Assembly: GCF_004340905.1 (NCBI RefSeq)
Contig: NZ_SLXD01000014.1
Coordinates: 62,001-126,000, forward strand
Direction of reading: 5' to 3'
From: Rubrivivax gelatinosus
GTDB taxonomy: Bacteria > Pseudomonadota > Gammaproteobacteria > Burkholderiales > Burkholderiaceae_C
Length of the DNA: 64,000 nt
Made by a program: the position numbers and the translations under genes
Part shown: positions 16,541-26,326 of the stretch, piece by piece
How positions within the stretch are numbered: position 1 is the stretch's first letter
How the letters are laid out: every line of letters begins with the position of its first letter
Notes under the pieces: model-generated
What the model was told of the DNA's origin: nothing
Seen by the model: only the letters and a program-made list of their open reading frames with translations
Database searches by the model: none

Positions 16541-16553
16541 GGGCCCCGACACG

Positions 16554-17699
16554 ATGAGCACCACGATCGAGATCCGCAGCGCGCCGCACATCAAGACGCA
16601 GCGCAGCGTCGAGCAGATCATGCGCAACGTCGTCGGCTCGCTGCTGCCGGTGTGCGCCTTCTTCGTCTACCAGTACGGGCTGTCGGCACTGGCCTCGCTG
16701 GCCGTCGTCACCGCCGCCTGCCTGGCCACCGAACGTTTCTTCGTCAAGACCGGCACCCAGTCGGGCACGCTCGCCGACTGGTCGGCGGTCATCACCGGCC
16801 TGCTGCTGGCGCTGTCGCTGCCGCCGGGTTTCCCGCTGTGGATGGGCGCGGTGGCTGGCATCGTCGCCATCGCGCTGGGCAAGGCGCTGTTCGGCGGCAT
16901 CGGCTTCAACGTCTTCAATCCGGCGCTGGTCGGCCGTGCCTTCGTGCAGGCGGCGTTCCCGGTGGCCATCGCCACCTACACGCCGTCGTTCCTGGACGGC
17001 CGCTTCGCGAGCTTCGTGCCGAGCACGCTGGCCTGGCCGCTGATGATGCCGGCCGATACCGCTGCCTGGCTGCAGAGCCTGCACCTGGACGGCATCACCG
17101 GCGCCACGCCGCTGGCGAAGTGGAAGTTCGAAGGCGTCGCCGCCGACCCGCTGCAGCTGCTGTCCTCGCTGTCGGGCCACATGGCCGTGGGGCCGTCGCC
17201 GCTGCTCATCCTGGTCTGCGGTGCCTATCTGGCGCTGCGCCGCTACCTGGACTGGCGCATCCCGGCGGCCATCCTCGGCAGCGCCGGCCTGACCGCGTTC
17301 GCGCTGTACGCCTGGAACCCGGTGCGCTTCCCGGACCCGTTCTTCATGATGTTCTCGGGCGGCCTGATGCTCGGCGCGATCTACATGGCCACCGACATGG
17401 CGACCTCGCCGGTGACGCCGCGCGGCATGTGGGTCTACGGCGGCCTGATCGGCGTGCTGACGGTGCTGATCCGCTACTACGGCGGCCTGCCCGAGGGCGT
17501 GATGTACGCGATCCTGATCGGCAACGCCGCGTCGCCGCTGATCGAGCGTTTCACGCAGCCGCGCCCCTTCGGCAAGAGCGGGCTGCTGCGCCCGCGCCGC
17601 GGCGCCAGCTACGCGCTGCACCCCGAGTACATCTCGCGCGAGGAAGCCGGCGCCACCACGCCGAAGAAGCGCATGCCGATCAACAAACCCCGCAAATGA
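16554..17699 (+). CDS. rnfD: Rnf complex membrane subunit RnfD
   Basis: Integral membrane subunit of 381 aa with about ten hydrophobic helices, homologous to NqrB. The covalent FMN site is visible as GITGATPL, with the acceptor Thr at about residue 185, close to Thr187 of Vibrio RnfD; ApbE encoded at the end of the operon should attach it. Other conserved parts are GIGFNVFNPALVGRAF and FMMFSGGLMLGAIYMATD. The C-terminal tail is basic (KKRMPINKPRK). Its stop overlaps the start of rnfG (ATGA). Confidence 0.93.
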   Translation: MSTTIEIRSAPHIKTQRSVEQIMRNVVGSLLPVCAFFVYQYGLSALASLAVVTAACLATERFFVKTGTQSGTLADWSAVITGLLLALSLPPGFPLWMGAVAGIVAIALGKALFGGIGFNVFNPALVGRAFVQAAFPVAIATYTPSFLDGRFASFVPSTLAWPLMMPADTAAWLQSLHLDGITGATPLAKWKFEGVAADPLQLLSSLSGHMAVGPSPLLILVCGAYLALRRYLDWRIPAAILGSAGLTAFALYAWNPVRFPDPFFMMFSGGLMLGAIYMATDMATSPVTPRGMWVYGGLIGVLTVLIRYYGGLPEGVMYAILIGNAASPLIERFTQPRPFGKSGLLRPRRGASYALHPEYISREEAGATTPKKRMPINKPRK

Positions 17700-18397
17700 A
17701 CGCGCCCCAGTCCCCGGCGGCCCTGCCGCCGCCCCCGCCGACGCCCACGCTCGCGATGATCGCGACGCTGGGCCTCGTCGCCGCGATCTGCGGCCTGCTG
17801 ATCGTCACCGCCTACGAAGGCAGCCTGCCGGCGGTGAAGGAGAACCGCCGCATCGCGCTCGAACGTGCGGTGGCCAGCGTGCTGCCCGGCGCGCGGAAGA
17901 CGGTGTCGTACCTGGCGCTGCCCGACGGCAGCGTCGTCGCCGGCGGCGCCGAGGGCGCCCCGGCCGGCGCGCGCCCGTTCCAGGCCGCCTACGACGCCAG
18001 CGGCGCGCTGATGGGCATCGCCGCCGAAGGCGCGGCCAAGGGCTACGCCGACACCGTGCGCATCATGTTCGGCTACAAGCCGGCCTGCCAGTGCGTCGTC
18101 GGCTTCGCGCTCGTCAGCAGCCGCGAGACGCCGGGCATCGGCGACAAGATCGTCAAGGACGCCGCGTTCCTGAAGAACTTCGAGGCGCTGGACGCGCGCC
18201 TCGCGCCCGACATGAAGGCGCTGGCCAACGCCATCACCACCGTCAAGCACGGCACCAAGACCCAGCCCTGGCAGATCGACGCGATCTCCGGCGCCACCGT
18301 CACCTCGCGCGCCGTCGGCCGCGGCATCGACGAGGCGGCGCAGGCCCTGCTGCCGCGCATCGTCCCGAAGCTCGAGCAGATCGGAAGAGCTCCATGA
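17696..18397 (+). CDS. rnfG: Rnf complex flavin subunit RnfG
   Basis: Single-span membrane protein of 233 aa with a periplasmic FMN-binding domain, homologous to NqrC. After a proline-rich start comes one helix (TLAMIATLGLVAAICGLLIV), then the FMN domain with ETPGIGDKI and the flavinylation motif SGATVTS; the attached Thr is residue 203. A CQC pair in the domain (YKPACQCVVGF) is unusual. Translationally coupled to rnfD and to rnfE (ATGA overlaps on both sides). Confidence 0.92.
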   Translation: MNAPQSPAALPPPPPTPTLAMIATLGLVAAICGLLIVTAYEGSLPAVKENRRIALERAVASVLPGARKTVSYLALPDGSVVAGGAEGAPAGARPFQAAYDASGALMGIAAEGAAKGYADTVRIMFGYKPACQCVVGFALVSSRETPGIGDKIVKDAAFLKNFEALDARLAPDMKALANAITTVKHGTKTQPWQIDAISGATVTSRAVGRGIDEAAQALLPRIVPKLEQIGRAP

Positions 18398-19080
18398 GTC
18401 ATGACCACGCACAAGGCGCCGGCGCGCCCGCCGGCATCACCGGCGCCTGGGAGCAACTGACCGAAGGCGTCTGGAAGCAGAACCCGGTGTTCGTGATGAT
18501 GCTGGGCATGTGCCCGGCGCTGGCCGTCACGGTGTCGGCGATCAACGCGCTGTCGATGGGCGTCGCGACGACCTTCGTGCTCGTCGCCTCCTGCGCGCTG
18601 GTGTCGCTGCTGCGCCGCCTGGTGCCCAAGGAGGTGCGCATCGCGACCTACATCGTGATCATCGCCACCTTCGTCACGGTGGTGGACTACACGATCCAGG
18701 CCGTGAGCCTGAAGCTCTACGAGGCGCTGGGCGCCTTCATCCAGCTCATCGTCGTCAACTGCATCATCCTCGGCCGCGCCGAGGCCCATGCGTCGAAGAA
18801 CCCGCCGCTGCCGGCGATGCTCAACGCGCTGGGCATGGGCGCCGGCTTCACGCTCGGGCTGTTCGCGCTGGGCGCGGTGCGCGAGATCCTCGGCGCCGGC
18901 ACGCTGTTCGGCGTGGCGCTGTTCGGCGCGCAATTCCAGCCCTGGGTGGTGATGGTGCTGCCGCCGGGCGGCTTCTTCGTGCTCGGCTCCTGGCTGCTGT
19001 TCTTCGCCTGGTGGGAAAAGCGCAAGCGCCGCCTCGCCGCCACCGGCGCCACCCCGGCCTCGGCCGCGACCGGAGCTTGA
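18394..19080 (+). CDS. rnfE: Rnf complex membrane subunit RnfE
   Basis: Six-helix membrane protein of 228 aa, paralogous to RnfA and homologous to NqrD. The Cys residues in GMCPALAV and VVNCIILG are those that, with the matching pair in RnfA, hold the intramembrane iron-sulfur centre. The segment NPVFVMMLGMCPALAVT is diagnostic. Its start overlaps the rnfG stop, and rnfA starts 1 bp after its stop. Confidence 0.93.
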   Translation: MSHDHAQGAGAPAGITGAWEQLTEGVWKQNPVFVMMLGMCPALAVTVSAINALSMGVATTFVLVASCALVSLLRRLVPKEVRIATYIVIIATFVTVVDYTIQAVSLKLYEALGAFIQLIVVNCIILGRAEAHASKNPPLPAMLNALGMGAGFTLGLFALGAVREILGAGTLFGVALFGAQFQPWVVMVLPPGGFFVLGSWLLFFAWWEKRKRRLAATGATPASAATGA

Positions 19081-19081
19081 G

Positions 19082-19663
19082 ATGGCCCACGACACCGTCT
19101 TCCAGGTCTTCATCGGCGCGCTGCTGGCCAACAACTTCGTGCTCGCGATGTTCCTCGGCCTGTGCCCCTTCCTCGGGGTCTCGGGCAAGCTCGGCACGGC
19201 GCTGCCGATGGGCGTGGCCACGACCTTCGTGATGGCCGTGGCCTCGCTGTTCGCGTTCGCGCTGAACTGGCTGCTGGGCCTGCTCGGGCTGGAGTTCCTG
19301 CGCCTGATCTCCTACATCGTCGTCATCGCCTCGGCGGTGCAGCTCGTCGAGATGGTGCTGAAGAAGCACAGCCCGACGCTGTTTCGCGCGCTGGGCATCT
19401 ACCTGCCGCTGATCACCACCAACTGCGCCGTGCTCGGCGTGGCGCTGATCCAGACCGCTCGCGACTACAGCCTCTGGCAGTCGCTGGCCTTCGCCGCCGG
19501 CGGTGGCGCCGGCTTCACGCTGGCGCTGGTGCTGATGGCCGGCCTGCGCGAGCGCCTGCAGCTCGTCGAGGTGCCCGAGATCGCGCGCGGCTCGGCGCTG
19601 ACGCTGATGCTCGCCGGCGTGCTGTCCCTTGCCTTCATGGGCTTCGCCGGCCTGGGCGGTTGA
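19082..19663 (+). CDS. rnfA: Rnf complex membrane subunit RnfA
   Basis: Six-helix membrane protein of 193 aa, the typical RnfA length, homologous to NqrE. LLANNFVLAMFLGLCPFLGVS and ITTNCAVLGVAL carry the two conserved Cys residues of the intramembrane centre. In many rnf operons rnfA comes first; here it follows rnfE, so the order is B-(PFOR)-C-D-G-E-A. A Cys-rich mini-gene begins 1 bp after the stop. Confidence 0.93.
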   Translation: MAHDTVFQVFIGALLANNFVLAMFLGLCPFLGVSGKLGTALPMGVATTFVMAVASLFAFALNWLLGLLGLEFLRLISYIVVIASAVQLVEMVLKKHSPTLFRALGIYLPLITTNCAVLGVALIQTARDYSLWQSLAFAAGGGAGFTLALVLMAGLRERLQLVEVPEIARGSALTLMLAGVLSLAFMGFAGLGG

Positions 19664-19664
19664 A

Positions 19665-19871
19665 ATGCTGAACTACCTCGTCGCCTTCGGCGCCATCGCC
19701 GGCCTGCTGCTCGGCTGGGTCGTCGTGCAGCGCATCACGCGCGGCTATGCCGAACGCCACCCCGAGACCGGCCCGTACCGCGAGGTCGGCTGCGCCGGCG
19801 GCTGCGGCCATTGCGGCCAGCCCTGCGAGCAGCCGGCCGAGGCTCCCGTCGCCCCGCCGCGCCCGCTTTGA
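19665..19871 (+). CDS. 68-aa membrane protein with CxxxCxxCxxxC tail, NqrM-like
   Basis: A short protein with one N-terminal membrane helix (LNYLVAFGAIAGLLLGWVVVQ), a basic stop and a cytoplasmic Cys cluster, VGCAGGCGHCGQPC. This layout resembles NqrM (DUF539), a small protein needed to insert iron into the Cys4 site between NqrD and NqrE. NqrD and NqrE are the homologues of RnfE and RnfA, the two genes immediately upstream. I infer a role in maturing the RnfA/RnfE centre. Sequence similarity beyond topology and Cys spacing cannot be shown here. ATG at 19665, 1 bp from rnfA. Confidence 0.65.
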   Translation: MLNYLVAFGAIAGLLLGWVVVQRITRGYAERHPETGPYREVGCAGGCGHCGQPCEQPAEAPVAPPRPL

Positions 19872-19882
19872 GAGACCCTGCC

Positions 19883-20737
19883 ATGATCCTCACCGACGCC
19901 CCCGTGGCCGCATCGCAGCTGAGCGCCGCGCTGGTCTCCAGCGCCCGCATCACGCCGGCCGACTCGCCCGAAGACGTGCACCACCTCGTCTTCGAGACCC
20001 ACGACCCGTCCTTCGACATCCGCCTCGGCCAGTGCCTGCGCCTGCGTGTGCCCGGCCGCTACGGCCAGGCCTGGCACGAGCGCCTGTACTCGCTGGCCGA
20101 CCTGGACGTCAGCGATCCCGAGCGCACCGAGTTCGCGCTGCTGGTGCGCCGCTGCCACGAGATCGACGACTTCAACGGCGAGCGCCATCCCGGCGTCGCG
20201 TCCAACTTCCTCTGCGACCTGAAACCCGGCGATCGCATCGAGTTCAGCGGCCCGGTCGGCCACCCGTTCCCGGTGCCCGCGGACCGGCACTCGCCGATGA
20301 TCATGATCGGCATGGGTACCGGCATCGCGCCGTTCCGCGGCCTGGTGCGCCGCATCTACGAGACGCTGGGCACCTGGGACGGCCCGGTGCGGCTGTTCTA
20401 CGGCGCACGTTCGGGCCTGGAGATGCTCTACATGAACGAGCAGAACGCCGACATCGCGCAGTACTACGACGAGGCCAGCTTCAAGGCCTTCCAGGCCGTC
20501 AGCCAGCGCCCGCACCTGAGTGTGCTGCCGGCGCTGGGCCGCAGCGTCGAGGACAACGCCGACGAACTGCGCGGCCTGCTCGAGGACGAGCGCACCCACG
20601 TCTACGTCGCCGGGCCCGAGGCGCTGAGGTCGAGCACCGAGGTCGCGCTGGCGCGCATCGCCGGCGCACCCGGCCGCTGGGCGCTGCTGCGCCAGACCCT
20701 GATCGCCGGCGGCCGCTGGCACGAGGTCCTGTACTGA
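19883..20737 (+). CDS. Ferredoxin-NADP+ reductase-like flavoprotein
   Basis: Soluble FAD protein of 284 aa. The FAD-binding half has RLYSLADLD and the dipeptide-rich GVASNFLCDLKPGD; the nucleotide half has MIMIGMGTGIAPFRG and the terminal YVAGPEALRSSTEVAL. It resembles plant-type FNR modules (as in benzoyl-CoA/BoxA or CpnFNR types) more than the bacterial Fpr encoded at 55797-56570. As part of the rnf-PFOR operon it probably moves electrons between reduced ferredoxin and NADP(H). Start ATG at 19883 after GAGAGA. Confidence 0.8.
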   Translation: MILTDAPVAASQLSAALVSSARITPADSPEDVHHLVFETHDPSFDIRLGQCLRLRVPGRYGQAWHERLYSLADLDVSDPERTEFALLVRRCHEIDDFNGERHPGVASNFLCDLKPGDRIEFSGPVGHPFPVPADRHSPMIMIGMGTGIAPFRGLVRRIYETLGTWDGPVRLFYGARSGLEMLYMNEQNADIAQYYDEASFKAFQAVSQRPHLSVLPALGRSVEDNADELRGLLEDERTHVYVAGPEALRSSTEVALARIAGAPGRWALLRQTLIAGGRWHEVLY

Positions 20738-20760
20738 TCGCCGTGCGCGAAGGAAACACG

Positions 20761-21771
20761 ATGCTGATGAAGCGACGCACCCTGATCTCCGCCTCGCTGG
20801 GCCTGGGCGCCCTCGGGGCCCTGGCCTGGAGCCGCCGCGACGCCGGCCCGGCGGCCACCGCCGCGCTGGCGCGCCACGAAGGCAGCGCCCGTGCCTTCGG
20901 CACCACCGTCACGCTGACCGTGCTGCATCCCGACGCGGCCACGGCGCGCACCGCGATCGACGCCGCGCTGGCCGAGGTGAAGGCGGTCGATGCGCTGATG
21001 AGCCTGCGCCAGGACGGCAGCCAGCTCGTGCGCCTGAACCGCGACGGCGTGCTCGACTCGCCCGACGCGCGCCTGGTGGCCGTGCTGCAGGCCGGCCAGG
21101 AGCTGTCGCGCCTGACCGGCGGTGCGTTCGACCTGACGGTGCAGCCGTTGTGGCGTGCCTTCGAGGCCGCGCACGACGCCGGCGGCCTGCCCGACGCGGC
21201 GACGATCGCCGCCGCGCGCGCGCAGGTCGGCTGGCAGCGGCTGCAGGTGTCGCCCGAGCGCGTGACGCTGGCCGACGCCGGCATGGGCGTCACCGTCAAC
21301 GGCCTGGCCCAGGGCTACGCCGCCGACCTGGCGCGCGCCGCGCTCGTGCGCCACGGCATCGAGCACGCGCTGCTGGACACCGGCGAGTTCGCGACCCTCG
21401 GCGCCAAGGACGGCGGCCGCCCCTGGATGCTGGGCGTGCGCGACCCCCGCGACGCCCAGGCCGTGGCCGCGCGCCTGGCGATGGACGGCCGCGCGCTGTC
21501 GACCTCGGGCGACTACGAGACGGTGTTCTCGGCCGACTTCCGCCACCACCACATCTTCGACCCGGCCGTCGGCGACTCGCCGACCGAGCTGGCCAGCGTC
21601 ACCGTGCTGGCGCCCACCGGGCTGCAGGCCGACGGCCTGTCGACCGCCTTCATGGTGATGGGCGCCGAGCGATCGCTGGCGCTGGCCGAGACGCTGGAAG
21701 GCGTCGACACGCTGCTGATCGCCAAGGACGGCCGGCGCTGGGCCAGCGGCGGCTTCCCGACGGCGGCCTGA
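20761..21771 (+). CDS. apbE: FAD:protein FMN transferase ApbE (RnfF)
   Basis: Periplasmic Mg2+-dependent flavin transferase of 336 aa that links FMN through phosphoester bonds to Thr residues of RnfD and RnfG. Motifs: AFGTTVTLTV near the mature N-terminus, LTGGAFDLTVQPLW, the conserved GMGVTVNGLAQGYAAD, and GRALSTSGDYE...HHIFDP. The N-terminus LMKRRTLISASLGLGALGALAWS is an export signal with a twin Arg and no lipobox Cys. Start ATG at 20761 after GAAGGAA. It is the last gene of the operon and is followed by a terminator. Confidence 0.92.
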   Translation: MLMKRRTLISASLGLGALGALAWSRRDAGPAATAALARHEGSARAFGTTVTLTVLHPDAATARTAIDAALAEVKAVDALMSLRQDGSQLVRLNRDGVLDSPDARLVAVLQAGQELSRLTGGAFDLTVQPLWRAFEAAHDAGGLPDAATIAAARAQVGWQRLQVSPERVTLADAGMGVTVNGLAQGYAADLARAALVRHGIEHALLDTGEFATLGAKDGGRPWMLGVRDPRDAQAVAARLAMDGRALSTSGDYETVFSADFRHHHIFDPAVGDSPTELASVTVLAPTGLQADGLSTAFMVMGAERSLALAETLEGVDTLLIAKDGRRWASGGFPTAA

Positions 21772-21794
21772 TCCGCCGCACCCGCGACTGACCA

Positions 21795-21818
21795 CGCCCG
21801 GCCCTGGCCGGGCGTTTT
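21795..21818 (+). terminator. Terminator of the rnf operon
   Basis: Perfect stem CGCCCGGCC (21795-21803) with GGCCGGGCG (21806-21814), followed by TTTT. It lies 24 bp after the apbE stop and only 5 bp from the end of the convergent minus-strand gene. Confidence 0.8.
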
Positions 21819-21822
21819 CACG

Positions 21823-22380
21823 TCACCAGTGGCGCACGCGCCCGGTGTCCAGGTGCACGAAACGCTCCTGCTCGTAGTAGCCCACGCCGCCGGCCTGCAG
21901 CGACAGCGCCGCGTCGCGCAGCTCCTTCAGCGGCACCCCCTTCAGGCGCACGTCGATCGCGCGGCCGTCCATGTGCAGGCTGCGCCGCGCGACGCCGCCG
22001 CCGCGTGTGTTGCGCAAGCGGTCGTTGGTTTCCGGGCAGCGGTAGCCCGAGATCACCTCGTAGACCGCGCTCTCGGTGCCGAGCAGGCCGCGCACGCGGT
22101 GCAGCAGCTCGAAGAGTTGCGGGTCGATGACGCCGACGCTGCCGCTGTAGTGGTCGCGCAGGAAACGGTTCAGCGTGCCCAGCGCTGCCGGCACGAACTG
22201 CGTGTCCACCGCGTAGACCAGGTCCAGCGACTCGCCGGTGTGGGTGTGCTTCATCGCCAGCGCACGCGGGCCGGGCAGCGCGGCCAGCGCCGGGCGCGTG
22301 GCGGCGGCCACCGGTAGCACGCCGACGGCCAGCTTGGCGCCGTGGCGCAGGAAACGGCGGCGGTCCTGATTGCGCATCAT
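21823..22380 (-). CDS. Tat-exported murein endopeptidase, MepK/YcbK family (DUF882)
   Basis: Zn-dependent peptidoglycan hydrolase of the M15-like DUF882 family, 185 aa. The signal DRRRFLRHGAKLAVGVLPVAAA is a twin-arginine type ending at ALA. The metal site is HxxGxAxD in SLHMDGRAIDV plus the later His in FVHLDTG; ISGYRCPETND is also diagnostic. E. coli MepK cleaves 3-3 cross-links made by L,D-transpeptidases, and here the gene lies 14 bp downstream of an L,D-transpeptidase gene in one operon. Strong GAGGAGG precedes the ATG. Confidence 0.88.
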   Translation of the reverse strand: MMRNQDRRRFLRHGAKLAVGVLPVAAATRPALAALPGPRALAMKHTHTGESLDLVYAVDTQFVPAALGTLNRFLRDHYSGSVGVIDPQLFELLHRVRGLLGTESAVYEVISGYRCPETNDRLRNTRGGGVARRSLHMDGRAIDVRLKGVPLKELRDAALSLQAGGVGYYEQERFVHLDTGRVRHW

Positions 22381-22394
22381 GGTCCTCCTCGTCG

Positions 22395-23945
22395 TCAGTC
22401 GGCGCGGGCGGCGGGCGCGGCGCGTTCGCGCAGCGCGGCCTGCAGGCGCGGGTCCTGACGGTAGATATCGTCGAAGAAAAACACCTGCCCGTCCTTGACG
22501 AGCGCGGTGCCGTAGGCGATCAGCACACGCACCGGCGTCGTCAGCCGCAGCGTGCGCGACTCGCCGGCGTCCATCGCCTCGCGGATGCGCGCCTCGGGCC
22601 AGTCGGGCATGTCCCGCAGCACGAACATCGCCAGCGCCAGCGGGTCCTCGACACGCACGCAGCCGTGGCTGAAGTCGCGCCGGTCGCGCGCGAACAACCC
22701 CGTCGACGGCGTGTGGTGCAGGTAGATCTGCTCGGCGTTGGGGAAGACGAACTTGATGTCGCCCAGCGCGTTGCGCGGCCCGGGCCGCTGGCGGATGCGC
22801 CAGCGCCCGGTGGCCAGCGCGTCCAGCGCCTCGGCCGAGACCTCGCCGTGCACGCTGCCGTCGGCGGCGACGAACTCGAAGCCTTCGCGCGTCAGGTAGC
22901 CCGGGTCGCGGCGCAGCTTGGGCAGGGTCTCGGAGCGCACGATCGACGGCGGCACGTTCCAGTAGGGGCTGAACTCGACGGCGCGCAGCTCGGCGTCGAT
23001 CAGCGGCGTGCGTTTGTCCAGCGCCTGGCCGACGACGACGCGCATGCGCTGGGCGATGTCGATGCGCCCGTCCTGCACCTCGTAGGCGCGCAGCACGAAC
23101 TCGGGGATGTTGACGACCACCATGCGCCGCGATTCGAGCAGCGGCGTCCAGCGCAGCCGCTCCAGCGCCAGCACGAGCTGGGCGGCGCGGGCCGCCGGTT
23201 TGACCTCCAGCCGCGAGAAGGTCGCCGCGCCGATGACGCCGTCGGCGCTGACGCCGTGGCGCTGCTGGAAGCGGCGCACGCCGCCGAGCAGCGGCTCGGC
23301 GTAGACCGGGCCGGCGCGGGTGCCGGCCGGCAGGTCGCCGAGCGCGACCAGGCGCGCGGCCAGCGCCGGCAGGCCGGGCCAGGCGGCGCCGGGTTCGAGC
23401 TTGCGCGTGCGACCGGCCTGCGGCAGCGGCGGCAGCGGTGCCGCCCAGGCCGGGTCGTGTTCGAGCGTGCGGTAGCGCGCCAGCGCCTGGCGCAACTCGG
23501 CGTACTGCGGCAGCAGCGGCTCGGCGCGGCGCACGGCCAGCGCCAGCGAGCCGGCGGCCAGGCCGGCGTCGAGCGCGGCGCGGGCGTCGAAGGGCGGGCG
23601 TTCGGGCAGCGTCAGCGATCGGTACAGCGTGCGCGGGTCGAGCCGGCCCTGGTGCAGGTCGGCCAGGTAGCGGCGCATCGCGGCGTCGAGCTCGGCTTCC
23701 AGCCGCATGGCGGCCTCGCGCGAGGGCGTGTGCGCTGCGGCGTCCAGCGCCTGGGCCAGCGCGGCGACGCGGTAGTCCTCGGCGACGAGGCCGTGCTCGG
23801 GTGCGGCGGCCAGCAGCGCGACGGCTTCGTGGGCCCGCGGGCCGGGGCGGGCGCCGGCGTCGAACCAGGGCGACGCCTGCGCCGCGGCGGTGGCGAACAC
23901 CAGGGCCAGCGCGGCGATGCGGCGTGGGAACGGGGCAGGGCGCAT
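22395..23945 (-). CDS. L,D-transpeptidase, YcbB/LdtD family
   Basis: Periplasmic enzyme of 516 aa that makes 3-3 (mDAP-mDAP) peptidoglycan cross-links. Signal peptide at residues 1-25 (RRIAALALVFATAAAQA). A helical scaffold precedes a peptidoglycan-binding repeat (GVRRFQQRHGVSADGVIGAATFSRL), then the YkuD catalytic domain with IYLHHTP and the nucleophile C429 in FSHGCVRVED. I start at the ATG at 23945, immediately before the signal peptide. Operon with the MepK-like gene: synthesis and hydrolysis of the same bond. Confidence 0.9.
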   Translation of the reverse strand: MRPAPFPRRIAALALVFATAAAQASPWFDAGARPGPRAHEAVALLAAAPEHGLVAEDYRVAALAQALDAAAHTPSREAAMRLEAELDAAMRRYLADLHQGRLDPRTLYRSLTLPERPPFDARAALDAGLAAGSLALAVRRAEPLLPQYAELRQALARYRTLEHDPAWAAPLPPLPQAGRTRKLEPGAAWPGLPALAARLVALGDLPAGTRAGPVYAEPLLGGVRRFQQRHGVSADGVIGAATFSRLEVKPAARAAQLVLALERLRWTPLLESRRMVVVNIPEFVLRAYEVQDGRIDIAQRMRVVVGQALDKRTPLIDAELRAVEFSPYWNVPPSIVRSETLPKLRRDPGYLTREGFEFVAADGSVHGEVSAEALDALATGRWRIRQRPGPRNALGDIKFVFPNAEQIYLHHTPSTGLFARDRRDFSHGCVRVEDPLALAMFVLRDMPDWPEARIREAMDAGESRTLRLTTPVRVLIAYGTALVKDGQVFFFDDIYRQDPRLQAALRERAAPAARAD

Positions 23946-24052
23946 GCGGCCATTGTCCGCCTCGACCCGCAGGCGGGCCAGCGTCGCCATGGTGACGGCG
24001 CGCCGCCGGCCAGCGCCGCAGAATGGCTCGCAGACCATTCGAGGAGCCCGCC

Positions 24053-25227
<1,175 letters not shown>

Positions 25228-25231
<4 letters not shown>

Positions 25232-26307
25232 GCGGCCCGCTCGCCGGCCTGCGTGTGATCGAGTTCGCCGGCCTGGGCCCGGCGCCGTTCGCCGCGATGC
25301 TGCTGGCCGACCTGGGCGCCGAGGTGCTGCGCATCACGCGCCCGGGTGTCGAGCCCGACCCGCGCGACGTCACGACCCGCAGCCGCGCGGCGCTGGCGCT
25401 GGACCTGCGCGACCCCGACGGCGCCGCCGCCGCGCTGGCGCTGGCGGCCCGTGCCGACCTGCTGATCGAAGGTTTCCGCCCCGGCGTGATGGAGCGCCTG
25501 GGCCTGGGGCCGGACGTGGTGCTGGCGCGCCGGCCCTCGCTGGTCTACGGCCGCATGACCGGCTGGGGCCAGGACGGCCCGCTGGCGCAGGCCGCCGGCC
25601 ACGACATCGATTACATCGCGATCAGCGGCGCGCTGGCCGCCATCGGCGTGCCCGGCCGGCCGCCGGTGCCGCCGGCCAACTACCTCGGCGACTTCGGCGG
25701 CGGCGCGATGCTGCTCGTCGTCGGCCTGCTCGCGGCGCTCCTGGAAGCGCGCGGCTCGGGCCGCGGCCAGGTCGTCGACGCCGCGATGTGCGACGGCGCG
25801 GCGCTGCTGTCGGCCTTCATGGTCGGCTGGAAGGCGCAAGGCCTGTGGTCGCGCCCGCGCGGCGAGAACATGCTCGACGGCGGCGCGCACTTCTACGCCT
25901 GCTACGACTGTGCCGACGGCAAGCCGATCGCCGTCGGCGCGATCGAACCGCAGTTCTACGCCGAGCTGCGCCGCCGCGCCGGGCTCGACGACCCGGCCTT
26001 CGACGCCCAGCTCGACGCCGGGCGCTGGCCCGAGCTGAAGGACCGGCTGGCCGCCGTCTTCCGCACCCGCACGCGCGCCGAGTGGTGTGCGCTGCTCGAA
26101 GGCACGGACGCCTGCTTCGCCCCGGTGCTCGACTGGGACGAGGCGCCGCATCACTCGCACAACGCCGCACGCGGCAACTGGCTGGAGGCCGGCGGCGTGA
26201 TGCAGCCGGCGCCGGCGCCGCGTTTCTCGCGCACCGCGGCGCGAACCCCCGAACCCCCGACGGCGACGACGCTCGCCGCCGCGCTGGCCGCCTGGCCGGC
26301 GCGCTGA
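25228..26307 (+). CDS. CaiB/BaiF family III CoA transferase or 2-methylacyl-CoA racemase
   Basis: Family III CoA-transferase fold, 359 aa. Conserved parts: GLRVIEFAGLGPAPFAAMLLADLGAEVLRI at the N-terminus, the region GRMTGWGQDGP and GHDIDYIAISGAL, and GENMLDGGAHFYACYDCADG. The combination GHD-I-Y with the short length (about 360 aa) favours alpha-methylacyl-CoA racemase, which epimerises 2-methyl-branched acyl-CoAs so dehydrogenases can act on them. GTG start coupled to the thiolase stop. Confidence 0.82.
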
Positions 26308-26326
26308 CCCCCGAGAGAGCACCACG

